Below are positions 51,476 to 59,446 of a stretch of DNA of 64,000 nucleotides, in pieces. The notes under the pieces are model-generated. The model was given only the letters and a program-made list of their open reading frames with translations, was not told the DNA's origin and ran no database searches. Origin of the DNA: Granulicella sp. WH15 (GTDB lineage: Bacteria > Acidobacteriota > Terriglobia > Terriglobales > Acidobacteriaceae). A program made the position numbers and the translations under genes. Position 1 is the stretch's first letter. Each line of letters begins with the position of its first letter. Where the stretch lies: contig NZ_CP042596.1 of NCBI RefSeq assembly GCF_009914315.1, forward strand, positions 868,001-932,000, in the 5' to 3' direction.

Positions 51476-52486
51476 CTAAACCGCTTCACAGATCGGCCTT
51501 GAGGGTTTGCCCTTGAGTATGCCCTTCTGCACAGCCACATCGACTACATGATTCGCGCTCGTCGCCACCGCGGGCGACCACTCGACGCCATAGATCTCCG
51601 GCAGCCGCTTGACCAGCAGCTCAATCGCCGCACGGTCGGTCGCGGGGATTCCCATCAACTGGTGCATCTCCGCCAGCAGCGCCGGACGCGCGCGGATCTG
51701 CTCATTGGCCTGGAGATAAAGCTTCGACAGCTTGCTCGCGGTCGCGCGATTCTGATCCAGCCACTCCCGCCTCGTTCCTTGCCCGCCCAGAAAGAGCGGC
51801 CGGGCATCATGCGTTCCATCACGCCACTGGTCGCGAACACGAGCGATCTCTCTCGCGCCACCCGCGATTAGCCGCGTGGAGATAGGCTCAATCGTGATGA
51901 CCGCGTCCACATCCCCACGCTCGAAGAGCGTCAGGTTAGCCGTAGGCGGCCCGAAGATGAACTCGAAGTCATGCTTGAAGTCCAGCCCCAGAAAACCCGC
52001 GGCCAGACGCGCCTGGCGATAGGTCTCCGTCGTCTCCGGCTGTGTCGCAATGCGCTTGCCCTTCAGCTCCTGCACCGACCGGAACGGGCTGTTGCCTTTG
52101 ACGATCCACGATCCATGATTCAGCAGGCCCGGCGCAAAGATGACCACATCATGCCCACGCAGCGCGGTCTCCACCGCACCGATCGGGCCAAAGAAGCCCG
52201 TATCAATTGCGCCCGCCAGCAACTGCACTTGCGACTGGCCAGGATCTCCGCCCACCCACTGCGCGTTGACCCCGGCCTTCACGGCCTCCTTCTCAATCAG
52301 CGTGCGCCAGATGGCTCCCGCGGTGCCGAGGTTCGGCTGCTCCACGCGTGCGGTCTTCTCTTGCGCCCAAAGCCTGTTTTCCAGCGGCATCATCCCGGTA
52401 GCCAGCAGCGCCGCGCTCTGCAACAGCATGGAGCGGCGGGTGATTCTCGAAGCAGCCGTGACTGTTACTTCATCGATCCGTGACAT
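51476..52486 (-). CDS. ABC transporter substrate-binding protein, SsuA/NMT1 type, Tat-exported
   Basis: 336 residues. Twin-arginine signal (ITRRSMLLQSAALLATG), then a periplasmic binding-protein fold: LGTAGAIWRTLIEKEAVKAGVNAQWVGGDPGQSQVQLLAGAIDTGFFGPIGAVETALRG, SFRSVQELKGKRIATQPE-like text and LFERGDVDAVITIEP. Relatives bind alkanesulfonates, taurine or related small organic anions. AAGGAAAACTCC precedes the ATG. First gene of the importer operon; the CCCR-stop leader lies 109 bp upstream. Confidence 0.88.
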   Translation of the reverse strand: MSRIDEVTVTAASRITRRSMLLQSAALLATGMMPLENRLWAQEKTARVEQPNLGTAGAIWRTLIEKEAVKAGVNAQWVGGDPGQSQVQLLAGAIDTGFFGPIGAVETALRGHDVVIFAPGLLNHGSWIVKGNSPFRSVQELKGKRIATQPETTETYRQARLAAGFLGLDFKHDFEFIFGPPTANLTLFERGDVDAVITIEPISTRLIAGGAREIARVRDQWRDGTHDARPLFLGGQGTRREWLDQNRATASKLSKLYLQANEQIRARPALLAEMHQLMGIPATDRAAIELLVKRLPEIYGVEWSPAVATSANHVVDVAVQKGILKGKPSRPICEAV

Positions 52487-52512
52487 GGAGTTTTCCTTTT
52501 GCCTGTGCGTCC

Positions 52513-52540
52513 AAAAAGCCAGCCGGGCGAAGTGCGCCGG
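52513..52540 (-). terminator. Candidate attenuator terminator between leader 2 and ssuA-like gene
   Basis: On the - strand CCGGCG, loop CACTT, CG-C-CCGG forms a six-pair stem with one bulge (52523-52540), followed by CTGGC and TTTTT (52517-52513). Its place between the polycysteine leader and the first structural gene is where an attenuator would be expected. Confidence 0.4.
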
Positions 52541-52595
52541 AGCGATTCAAAGACTAAGTTGTGCGTAATGGGAGGGGAGCGTTAAAAATCGACGA

Positions 52596-52661
52596 TCAAC
52601 GACAACAACAACCAAGGTCGTTGGCGAAGCGGGAACACGGGATGTTCACAATGCGATTCAT
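52596..52661 (-). CDS. Polycysteine leader peptide 2 (21 residues)
   Basis: ATG 52661 to TGA 52596 encodes a peptide starting MNRIVNIPCSRF and ending LGCCCR, with three Cys codons in a row (TGT TGT TGT) plus one earlier Cys. Like leader 1 it has 21 residues and the Cys run sits at the C-terminus. It precedes the sulfonate-type ABC operon by 109 bp, the place where cysteine-sensing leaders occur in other bacteria. The Shine-Dalgarno sequence is poor. A terminator-like hairpin follows (52513-52540). Confidence 0.65.
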   Translation of the reverse strand: MNRIVNIPCSRFANDLGCCCR

Positions 52662-52692
52662 GCGGAACGCGGGACCATCTCTTTTCTACAAT

Positions 52693-52725
52693 GTTGCGCC
52701 GGGAAAGTCGAGTTCCCGTCGCAAC
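52693..52725 (-). terminator. Hairpin between ubiD-like gene and leader 2
   Basis: GTTGCG-c-CGGGAA (52693-52705) pairs with TTCCCG-t-CGCAAC (52713-52725): two 6-bp helices around one mismatch and a 7-nt loop. It starts ten bases after the UbiD stop. No U-tract follows on either strand, so it is either a Rho-linked end or an operator/RNA element in front of the leader. Confidence 0.4.
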
Positions 52726-52735
52726 TGCGACGCGG

Positions 52736-54163
52736 CTAGTCCCGCTTCACTGGAACGATCCCATAGCTCTCCCACTGCGCGGCCACCTTGTCCAGATCGC
52801 GCTTCGGCGGCACGGCCAGCGCCGGATACGGATGCTTCCGCGTGGCGTCGATCCCAACCCGCGAGCTAACCTGCTGGCTCGGCAGCACGGGCTTGCCGTC
52901 CTTCAACGGCTGCGAAGGGTCGAGCGTAATAGGGTTCGTATCCCGTTGGACATGAATATCCTCCGCAGGCTGCATCCGGAAGCTCAAGGCCCACTCCACC
53001 CAGAACGAGTCGCGGATATCAATGTCCTCATCGACGACGATCACCATCTTGCCCACCGCGATCTCGAGCGACCACACCCCAAGCATCGCCTTCAACGGCT
53101 GAAAGCGATTGGTCTTCTTCATCGAGATAATTACCCGCGCCGCCGCACCGCTGCTCTCGGTCACATAAACGTCCTGCACCGGCAGGCCGAGGTTGTTCTT
53201 CAGGTGCCGCCGCACCTCCATCTCTCGTCCCAGGCTCTTGATGCAGCTCGACTCGCTCGGCGGCATCTGGCTAAGAAACGCCTGGTAGATAGGGTTGCGG
53301 CGATGCGTGATGCAGGTCACCTCAAAGAGCGGATTATTCCCCCCCGTGCCCATATAGCCCGCATACTCTCCAAACGGCCCTTCGGCCTCACGTGCGCCGC
53401 AGCGAATCCTGCCTTCGACCACGATCTCCGCAGTCGCAGGTACCAGCAGGTCCACCGTAAGGCACTTCACCACATCGACAGCCTCTCCGCGAATCCCGCC
53501 CGCCGCCGACAGCTCATCGACCCCATAAGGAAAGGGGCTTACCGAGGTCAGCCCAATCACCGGATCGGTGCCGAAGACGATAGCGACCTCCGTGTCATTG
53601 CCCCTGGCCTCGTTCTTATCGATGTGGTGATTCATATGCCGATTGGGATTAATCATGATGCCCGCCCGGCGCGGTCCCTTCACCTGCACCCGGTAGGTTC
53701 CGAGATTCGGCACCCCCGTCTCCGGATCCTTCGTCACAATGAACGGCGAGCTATGATACGGCCCCGGATCTTCCCCCACGGTCCAGATCGGTGCAGGCAG
53801 AATCTCAAGGTTCGCATCCTCTCCGCGCAGCACCACCTCCTGGCACGGTCCCGACTCGACCAGACGCGGCGCAATCGGAGTCTTCCCCCGCTCCCACACC
53901 TCCCACACATGGTCCACGTCCGTGTCGAGCGCGGTCGCATAGATCTCTCTCGACCCACCCAGAATCCCTACCACCAGCGGAATATCATGGCCCTTGATGC
54001 GGTCGAACATCAGCGCTGGCCGGTTCTCCTGCGAGATCGTCCGAAAAGCGTTCCGGCACACCGCGCTCAGCTCCCAATCCTTATCCACCTCAGCAGTTAC
54101 GTGGCACAGCAGGCCCTTCTCCTCAAGCCGCGCAAGGTACTCTCTCAGATCGCGATACGCCAT
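52736..54163 (-). CDS. UbiD-family prenylated-flavin decarboxylase
   Basis: 475 residues from ATG 54163 (MAYRDLREYLARLEEKG) with CGGAG five bases upstream; an earlier in-frame ATG at 54217 is less likely. Typical UbiD order: metal-site NPNRHMNHH-like block, GTYRVQVKGPRRAGIMI, active-site acids Glu261 and Glu266 in EGPFGEYAGYMG, and the C-terminal region ending DKVAAQWESYGIVPVKRD. UbiD enzymes use prenylated FMN to (de)carboxylate aromatic or unsaturated acids; no UbiX homologue is present in the window. Divergent from the transsulfuration genes and 74 bp before leader 2, it may feed or finish an aromatic pathway in this locus. Confidence 0.92.
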   Translation of the reverse strand: MAYRDLREYLARLEEKGLLCHVTAEVDKDWELSAVCRNAFRTISQENRPALMFDRIKGHDIPLVVGILGGSREIYATALDTDVDHVWEVWERGKTPIAPRLVESGPCQEVVLRGEDANLEILPAPIWTVGEDPGPYHSSPFIVTKDPETGVPNLGTYRVQVKGPRRAGIMINPNRHMNHHIDKNEARGNDTEVAIVFGTDPVIGLTSVSPFPYGVDELSAAGGIRGEAVDVVKCLTVDLLVPATAEIVVEGRIRCGAREAEGPFGEYAGYMGTGGNNPLFEVTCITHRRNPIYQAFLSQMPPSESSCIKSLGREMEVRRHLKNNLGLPVQDVYVTESSGAAARVIISMKKTNRFQPLKAMLGVWSLEIAVGKMVIVVDEDIDIRDSFWVEWALSFRMQPAEDIHVQRDTNPITLDPSQPLKDGKPVLPSQQVSSRVGIDATRKHPYPALAVPPKRDLDKVAAQWESYGIVPVKRD

Positions 54164-54277
54164 AGCTACTCCGTTCCGGACACCCGATTTACTCTCCCCG
54201 AGTATAGGCGATTTCATATGCTCTCTTGCCTAGCAGCCCCGCAACAGGGCTACTATAGTGAAAGAGAAAAGCGTCTA

Positions 54278-54364
54278 ATGCGAATCCTTCAAGGGACAAC
54301 TCGATGTATGGCCATGTGCGCCCCAGGCGGTGTAAGGCCAGCACTGGATCGGTTGAATCGATAG
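54278..54364 (+). CDS. Possible 28-residue leader peptide with Cys/Met cluster upstream of the transsulfuration operon
   Basis: ATG 54278 to TAG 54364 encodes a short basic peptide with RCMAMC at residues 9-14. The Cys and Met codons (54305-54319) end exactly where the left arm of the 11-bp stem begins (54320). A ribosome waiting for Cys- or Met-tRNA would cover that arm. Shine-Dalgarno weak (AAAGAG). Plausible but may be coincidence. Confidence 0.3.
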   Translation: MRILQGTTRCMAMCAPGGVRPALDRLNR

Positions 54365-54410
54365 TCCGATAGTTCGATAGCCCATCCTTCTCTGAGCAGC
54401 CGCCTGGGGC
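54320..54410 (+). promoter_or_regulatory. Long-range 11-bp stem in the 5' region of the transsulfuration operon
   Basis: GCCCCAGGCGG (54320-54330) is perfectly complementary to CCGCCTGGGGC (54400-54410), enclosing 69 nt. The right arm lies 48 nt before the Shine-Dalgarno of the first gene. It could be a closing helix of a regulatory fold. Confidence 0.5.
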
Positions 54411-54467
54411 CACCCATCCCTCTAGGCCGATGTCATCCATCCCTGCTCTCTTACCCAAGGAGGAGTC

Positions 54468-55649
54468 TTGTCCGATCGCCCCGATTTCCAGCCGTCTACA
54501 CTCGTCATCCACTCCAATCGCAGCTACGAGAACCAGTCGAACTCGATTCTCTTTCCCATCCATCAGACCGCGACCTACATTCATGAGAGTGTCGGCGTAA
54601 CCAAGGGTTACGGCTACTCCCGCGGAGCCAACCCCACCGTCAACGCGCTTGAGCAGGCTATTGCCGCAGTCGAAGGCACGCTGCACGCACTCTGTTTCCG
54701 CTCGGGCATGGCCGCTATCACCACGCTCTGTTTTGCCCTGCTCAAGGCAGGCGATCACGTCATTCTCTCCGACGTCATCTACGGCGGCACCACGCGGCTC
54801 TTCCACCAGGTCCTCAAGAACTTCGACATCCAGTACACCTACGCCGACACCTCCGATACCGAGTCCGTCCGTCAGGCCATCCGTCCCAACACCCGCCTCA
54901 TCTTCATCGAGACCCCCGCCAATCCCACGCTCAAGCTCTCCGACATCGAGGCCATCTCGACTCTCGCTCACTCTTACGAGAACATCCTCGTCGCCGTCGA
55001 TAACACCTTCCTCACGCCCTTGCTGCAAAACTGCCTCGCACTCGGCGCCGACATCTCCATGCTCTCGACGACCAAGTACATCGACGGCCACAACGCCACC
55101 ATCGGCGGCTCCCTCGCCACGCACGACGAGGTCATCACCGAGCGTCTGCGCTTCGTTCGCAAGATCATCGGCACCATCCAGGCTCCCTTCGACGCATGGC
55201 TTGCCCTGCAAGGCATCAAGACCCTGCCCGCCCGCCTGGCCATTCACTGCGACCACGCCGCCCAAGTCGCAACATGGCTGGAGCAGCACCCGCGCGTCGT
55301 CAAGGTCTACTACCCCGGTCTCGACTCCTTCCCGCAAAAGGCCCTCGCCGAGCGCCAACAGAAGGCCTTCGGCGGAATGCTCTCCTTCGAGCTCGACGCC
55401 ACCACCGAGCAGTCCTTGCGCTTCATGGAGGCGCTCAAGCTCTGTACCTGCGCCGAAAGCCTCGGCAGCGTTGAGACCCTGATCACCAACCCCGCCACCG
55501 CCTCCCACTGCGACATCCCCCTCGAGCTGCGCGAGCGCCTCGGTATCTCCGACCGCCTCATCCGTCTCTCCGTCGGACTCGAAGCCCCGAAGGATCTCAT
55601 CCAGGACTTCGAGCAGGCCTTCGCCGCCGTATTCGGAGACGCCCGATGA
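54468..55649 (+). CDS. Transsulfuration-family PLP enzyme (cystathionine gamma-synthase-like)
   Basis: 393 residues from TTG 54468 with AAGGAGGAG upstream. Cys/Met metabolism PLP family: YGYSRGANPTVNALEQAIAAVEG, FRSGMAAITTL, IFIETPANPTLKLSDI, VDNTFLTP, and PLP Lys203 in LSTTKYIDGHNATIGG. The family includes MetB, MetC, CGL and O-acetylhomoserine sulfhydrylase, which sequence alone does not separate well. The paired gene suggests one synthase and one lyase, linking cysteine and methionine. The next gene starts at its stop (ATGA). Confidence 0.88.
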   Translation: MSDRPDFQPSTLVIHSNRSYENQSNSILFPIHQTATYIHESVGVTKGYGYSRGANPTVNALEQAIAAVEGTLHALCFRSGMAAITTLCFALLKAGDHVILSDVIYGGTTRLFHQVLKNFDIQYTYADTSDTESVRQAIRPNTRLIFIETPANPTLKLSDIEAISTLAHSYENILVAVDNTFLTPLLQNCLALGADISMLSTTKYIDGHNATIGGSLATHDEVITERLRFVRKIIGTIQAPFDAWLALQGIKTLPARLAIHCDHAAQVATWLEQHPRVVKVYYPGLDSFPQKALAERQQKAFGGMLSFELDATTEQSLRFMEALKLCTCAESLGSVETLITNPATASHCDIPLELRERLGISDRLIRLSVGLEAPKDLIQDFEQAFAAVFGDAR

Positions 55650-56797
55650 AGTTCGCCACGCGCCTCGTCGACTACGACGTAAGCCCCAAAGATCCTCATC
55701 GTCCGATGAGCACGCCCATCTATCAGACCGCGACCTTCGAGCAGGAGCACGCCGACAGCTTCGGCGAGTTCGACTACTCACGCAGCGGCAACCCCACTCG
55801 CAAGGTCCTCGAAGACCAGCTCGCAGCGCTTGAAAACGGCACTCGCGGCTTCTGCTTCTCGAGCGGCATGGCGGCCATCTCCGCCATGACCCACCTGCTC
55901 CAATCCGGCGACGAGATCCTGGCCGACTGGGATCTCTACGGCGGAGCCACGCGCCTCTTCGCCAAGGTCCTCAGCCGCTCCGGCATCACCATCCGTTACG
56001 TCGATGCGTCCACGCCGGAGAAGCTCGCCGAGCAGATCACCCCCGCCACCCGCATCCTCTACGTCGAGTCGCCGACCAACCCGCTGCTACGCATCATCGA
56101 CCTCGCAGCCGTAGCAAACATTGCCCACCAACACGGCCTCCTCTTCTGCGTGGACAACAGCGCCATGTCTCCGTACTTGCAAAACCCACTCGACCTCGGC
56201 GCGGACCTCGTCATCCACTCGGCAACCAAGTTCCTCTCCGGCCACAGCGACGTCACCGGCGGCGCGATCGTCGTCAAAGACCCGGCCCTCGCGGAGAAGA
56301 TTTACTTCCTGCAAAACGCCGAAGGCACTGCACTCGGCCCCTTCGACTGCTTCCTCGTCCTGCGCGGCCTCAAGACCCTGAAGCTCCGCCTGGACGCACA
56401 ACAGCGCAGTGCCCAGACCGTCGCGGAGTTCCTCTCCTGCCATCCTCAGGTCTCCGCCGTCCACTACCCAGGCCTGCCCAGCCATCCTCTTTACGCAGTA
56501 CACCAACGTCAAGCCCGAGGCGCAGGAGCAGTCCTCAGCTTCACCGTCCCCTCTTTTGAGCAGGCTAAACACATCGCCGAAAACACATCGCTCTTTCGCA
56601 TCGCCGTCAGCTTCGGCAGCGTTCACTCGACGATCAGCCTGCCCGCCCGCATGTCCCACGCCAGCACACCGGCCGAGCTGAAGTTCTCCCGCGCAATCCC
56701 CGACTCCCTCATCCGCCTCTCGCTCGGCATCGAAGATACCGACGACCTGATCGAAGACCTAACCAGAACGCTTCGGCTCGGCTCCCCAGACGCATGA
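55646..56797 (+). CDS. Transsulfuration-family PLP enzyme (cystathionine beta/gamma-lyase-like)
   Basis: 383 residues. YSRSGNPTRKVLEDQLAALENG, FSSGMAAISAMTHLL, YVESPTNPLLRIIDL, VDNSAMSPYLQNPLDLGADLVIHSATKFLSGHSDVTGG with PLP Lys195, and ISLPARMSHAS near the end, which fits cystathionine lyases. Paralogous to the preceding gene. It starts and ends with four-base overlaps, so the three genes 54468-57600 are one operon. Divergent from the organosulfur locus, supporting a sulfur theme. Confidence 0.88.
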   Translation: MKFATRLVDYDVSPKDPHRPMSTPIYQTATFEQEHADSFGEFDYSRSGNPTRKVLEDQLAALENGTRGFCFSSGMAAISAMTHLLQSGDEILADWDLYGGATRLFAKVLSRSGITIRYVDASTPEKLAEQITPATRILYVESPTNPLLRIIDLAAVANIAHQHGLLFCVDNSAMSPYLQNPLDLGADLVIHSATKFLSGHSDVTGGAIVVKDPALAEKIYFLQNAEGTALGPFDCFLVLRGLKTLKLRLDAQQRSAQTVAEFLSCHPQVSAVHYPGLPSHPLYAVHQRQARGAGAVLSFTVPSFEQAKHIAENTSLFRIAVSFGSVHSTISLPARMSHASTPAELKFSRAIPDSLIRLSLGIEDTDDLIEDLTRTLRLGSPDA

Positions 56798-57600
56798 GCG
56801 CATCGCCATACAGAGAGCCACCGAAGATCACTCTCTTCCGGCGACTGCGGGCAGCTTGGAGCCGGTTAGCTACAAGGGGCCGATTCCGCGATCCTGCGGC
56901 TGACTTCCAGATATCCAAAGATCGCGTCACGTCTTACTCCAGCAAACAGCCCGGCAACATACAGGCCGGACCTTATGTTTATGAGGTTGGAGATCTTGTC
57001 TCCCTCCACATGGTCGGCGATTCGGTGATGGACGTTCACAGCATCATGAGCCGCAACTCTCCCGAGCGTCTGATGCTCAGTTACACCGAGATCATGATGG
57101 GCTTCCTGCGCTTCACCGCCGCTCCACGCAGCATCGGCCTGATTGGCCTCGGAGGCGGCTCGCTGGTGAAGTACTGCTACCATCACCTGCCGGCGTGCCG
57201 CATCACGGTTGCGGAGATCAGCCCTGAGGTCATCTCTCTCCGCAGATCGTTTTACATCCCCGATGACGACGAGCGGCTGAAAGTGCGGCTGATGGATGGG
57301 GCCGAGATGGTCAAAGCGGGCACGGGCATCTACGACGTATTGATGATCGACGCCTTCGATGAAGGCGGCTATCCTCCTCACTTCGGGGCGCGCAAATTTT
57401 ACAGAAACTGCCATCGAGCACTCTCCGCCGATGGAGTTCTGGTTGTGAACCTCTGCGGCTTCGACTGGAGAACCTGGCTCTGGCGGATGAACAGCGTGTT
57501 CGAGGGGCACACGGTCCTGTATCAGTGCCCTGATGGCAACAATGTCATTGCCTTCGCAACGAAGAAGAAGTTGCCCGACTGGGCCAAAGAGAGCCTCTAG
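56794..57600 (+). CDS. Spermidine-synthase-like SAM-dependent methyltransferase-fold protein
   Basis: 268 residues. Rossmann core with IGLIGLGGGSLVKYCYHHLPACRITVAEISPEVISLRRSFYIP, VRLMDGAEMVKAGTGIYDVLMIDAFDEGGYPPHF and SADGVLVVNLCG, as in polyamine synthase-like proteins. The N-terminal beta-domain of true SpeE is short, so aminopropyl transfer is not assured. Coupled by ATGA to the lyase gene. It may use decarboxylated SAM or SAM produced downstream of methionine, but function is unproven. Followed by a hairpin. Confidence 0.75.
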   Translation: MSASPYREPPKITLFRRLRAAWSRLATRGRFRDPAADFQISKDRVTSYSSKQPGNIQAGPYVYEVGDLVSLHMVGDSVMDVHSIMSRNSPERLMLSYTEIMMGFLRFTAAPRSIGLIGLGGGSLVKYCYHHLPACRITVAEISPEVISLRRSFYIPDDDERLKVRLMDGAEMVKAGTGIYDVLMIDAFDEGGYPPHFGARKFYRNCHRALSADGVLVVNLCGFDWRTWLWRMNSVFEGHTVLYQCPDGNNVIAFATKKKLPDWAKESL

Positions 57601-57614
57601 AGCCGCCCTACATA

Positions 57615-57641
57615 ATACCGGCCCATCTCACAGGCCGGTAT
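57615..57641. terminator. Hairpin between convergent genes
   Basis: ATACCGGCC (57615-57623) and GGCCGGTAT (57633-57641) form a perfect 9-bp stem with a 9-nt loop, 15 bp after the methyltransferase-fold gene and 37 bp before the end of the GH13 gene. U-tract is weak on both strands. Confidence 0.55.
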
Positions 57642-57677
57642 CGCGCAGTACGTTTAGTCCCTGTCGTCCTTATCCAT

Positions 57678-59423
57678 CTAGGGAGCAGCATACTGAACGC
57701 TTCCCACCCAGGAAGCAAAGGGCGGCAGAGTAATGCTATGAAGGCTATGCACGTTCGATAACTCAGGAGCATCCGTGAGCAGAGTCTTGGCAGTCTTATC
57801 CTTGATGCCGGTGGAGCGAAGGTCAAAGGACAAGGTCTGCGGCGTGCCCGACATATTGAGCGAGACTACGACCGCAGGAGAGCCATCGGACGGCGTGCGC
57901 ACGTAGGAGAGGACGCTGGGATTCGCAGTGTCGAGCATGGCGAGGCCGCCGTTGCGAAGGGCAGGCAACTCGCGACGCATACGAATCAACTGCTTGTACC
58001 AGTTGAGCTGCGAGCCGGGGTCCTTCGCTTCAGCCATCACATTGATGGTGGTGTAGTTGGCCGGAACAGGCAGCCACGTATGAGGGTTGGTGCTGAATCC
58101 AGCCTGCAGATTAGAGGCGTCCCACTGCATCGGCGTGCGCTCCCCATCGCGGCCCTTCTCCTTGGGCCATCCGGTAATACCAATAGGGTCTTTGACATCT
58201 TCCACACGCGTAGGAGTCGCGGTAACCATGCCCAGTTCCTCGCCTTGATACATCAGGGCCGTGGAGCGAGTCGTAAGCAGGATCACAGCTAGCTGTTTCA
58301 ATATTTGCTGGTTGTGAACTCCGTCGCCATAGCGATCGATGGAGCGGATATTGTCATGATTGTCGAAGACGAAGAGCGGCTGCGAACCATGCAGTTGAGT
58401 ATCAGCTTCGTCGATCAGCTTACGAAATGCACCGGCATCGAGCTTGTTCGAGAACCCGAGCAACATATCCATCGGAAGGTTAAGTTCATCTTTCTTAGCG
58501 CCTCCATACCACTTATCAAGCTCAGCAGTATTGGGAAGATAAGTCTCTCCGATAAGCACTCGATCCCCAGGATAAGAGCTGACCATGGCTCGCATCCGAC
58601 GGATGACATCGTGAACTTCAGGCAGGTTGCTGGTAAGTGAGTCATCGAGATTAGGATCACCTTGCGCGTTGGTGCCGCCCAGCGATCTCTCATCACGTAG
58701 CTGTTTATCTTCAAAGAGCGTAGGGATAGCATCCAGACGAAAACCAGCCACATCGCGGTCGAGCCAGAAGCGCATGGTGTTGAACATGGCCTCTTCCACA
58801 GCGGGATTACGCCAGTTGAGATCGGGCTGCTGCTTATAAAACTTGTGATAGTAAAACTGGTGAACCGCCGGAACCCACTCCCACGCGGAGCCGCCGAAGA
58901 GCGAAACCCAGTTGTTCGGCGGCACTCTCCCTTCGTGCGCCTCCGGCCCGCTGCCGGGCTTGCCATCGCTCCACACATACCAGTCATGGTGCGGATTGGT
59001 GCTCGAACTGGCAGCGTCGATAAACCACTGATGCTTATCCGAGGTATGGTTGAGCACCATATCGAGCACCACGCGAACATTGCGCTTCTTCCCCTCGGCG
59101 ACGAGCCGGTCGAAGTCCTTGAGGCTACCGTACTGAGGATCGACGGCCTCGTAGTTCGAGATGTCATAACCGAAGTCGACCTGGGGCGACGGATACATCG
59201 GAGAGATCCAGATCGCATCGACGCCAAGGCTTTTGAGATAGTCGAGCCGTGCGGTGATGCCGTTGAGATCGCCGATCCCATCACCGTTCGAGTCCTGATA
59301 AGAGCGCGGGTAGATCTCGTAGAGAACAGCGTGCTTCCACCAGGTTTCATCGGTAGCGGGCGCTTGCGCATACGCGCGTGTAAGCAGGAGACAGATGGCC
59401 AGAAGAATCGCTTTGAAGTTCAT
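57678..59423 (-). CDS. Secreted GH13 alpha-glucosidase (oligo-1,6-glucosidase/trehalose-synthase-like group)
   Basis: 581 residues from ATG 59423 (AAGGAACC upstream); signal peptide MNFKAILLAICLLLTRAYAQ. GH13 regions: WWKHAVLYEIYPRSYQDSNGDGIGDLNGI, DMVLNHTSDKH, nucleophile Asp231 in GFRLDAIP, acid/base Glu293 in LIGETY, and transition-state Asp357 in FVFDNHDNIR. The GDGIGDLNGI text places it with alpha-glucosidases acting on short oligosaccharides. Likely periplasmic, releasing glucose. Directly follows a second GH13 gene with a 23-bp gap. Confidence 0.92.
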   Translation of the reverse strand: MNFKAILLAICLLLTRAYAQAPATDETWWKHAVLYEIYPRSYQDSNGDGIGDLNGITARLDYLKSLGVDAIWISPMYPSPQVDFGYDISNYEAVDPQYGSLKDFDRLVAEGKKRNVRVVLDMVLNHTSDKHQWFIDAASSSTNPHHDWYVWSDGKPGSGPEAHEGRVPPNNWVSLFGGSAWEWVPAVHQFYYHKFYKQQPDLNWRNPAVEEAMFNTMRFWLDRDVAGFRLDAIPTLFEDKQLRDERSLGGTNAQGDPNLDDSLTSNLPEVHDVIRRMRAMVSSYPGDRVLIGETYLPNTAELDKWYGGAKKDELNLPMDMLLGFSNKLDAGAFRKLIDEADTQLHGSQPLFVFDNHDNIRSIDRYGDGVHNQQILKQLAVILLTTRSTALMYQGEELGMVTATPTRVEDVKDPIGITGWPKEKGRDGERTPMQWDASNLQAGFSTNPHTWLPVPANYTTINVMAEAKDPGSQLNWYKQLIRMRRELPALRNGGLAMLDTANPSVLSYVRTPSDGSPAVVVSLNMSGTPQTLSFDLRSTGIKDKTAKTLLTDAPELSNVHSLHSITLPPFASWVGSVQYAAP

Positions 59424-59446
59424 CGGGGTTCCTTGGTGGAAGGGCA

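Larger units (their letters stand above)
54164..54467. promoter_or_regulatory. Divergent regulatory region ubiD-like / transsulfuration operon
   Basis: 304 bp. Holds a small hairpin (AGCCC, loop, GGGCT near 54234-54250), a weak -10-like TACTAT at 54251, the possible leader 54278-54364, an 11-bp stem (54320-54330 with 54400-54410) and three near-identical octamers (TCGATAGT, CCGATAGT, TCGATAGC) at 54358-54381. Neither SAM-I, SAM-II nor SAH riboswitch motifs were seen. Confidence 0.45.

Noticed and set aside
52691..54364. Long open frame of 557 codons on the + strand opposite the UbiD gene
   Set aside because: Arg/His-rich, no family resemblance; it is the antisense shadow of a GC-biased real gene.
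54218..54467. SAM or SAH riboswitch upstream of the transsulfuration operon
   Set aside because: I looked for SAM-I, SAM-II and SAH consensus blocks and found none; only a long stem and short repeats are present.
54189..55781. 530-codon open frame on the - strand opposite the transsulfuration genes
   Set aside because: Low-complexity Gly/Val/Asp-rich text with no domain; the + strand genes are full-length PLP enzymes with intact motifs.
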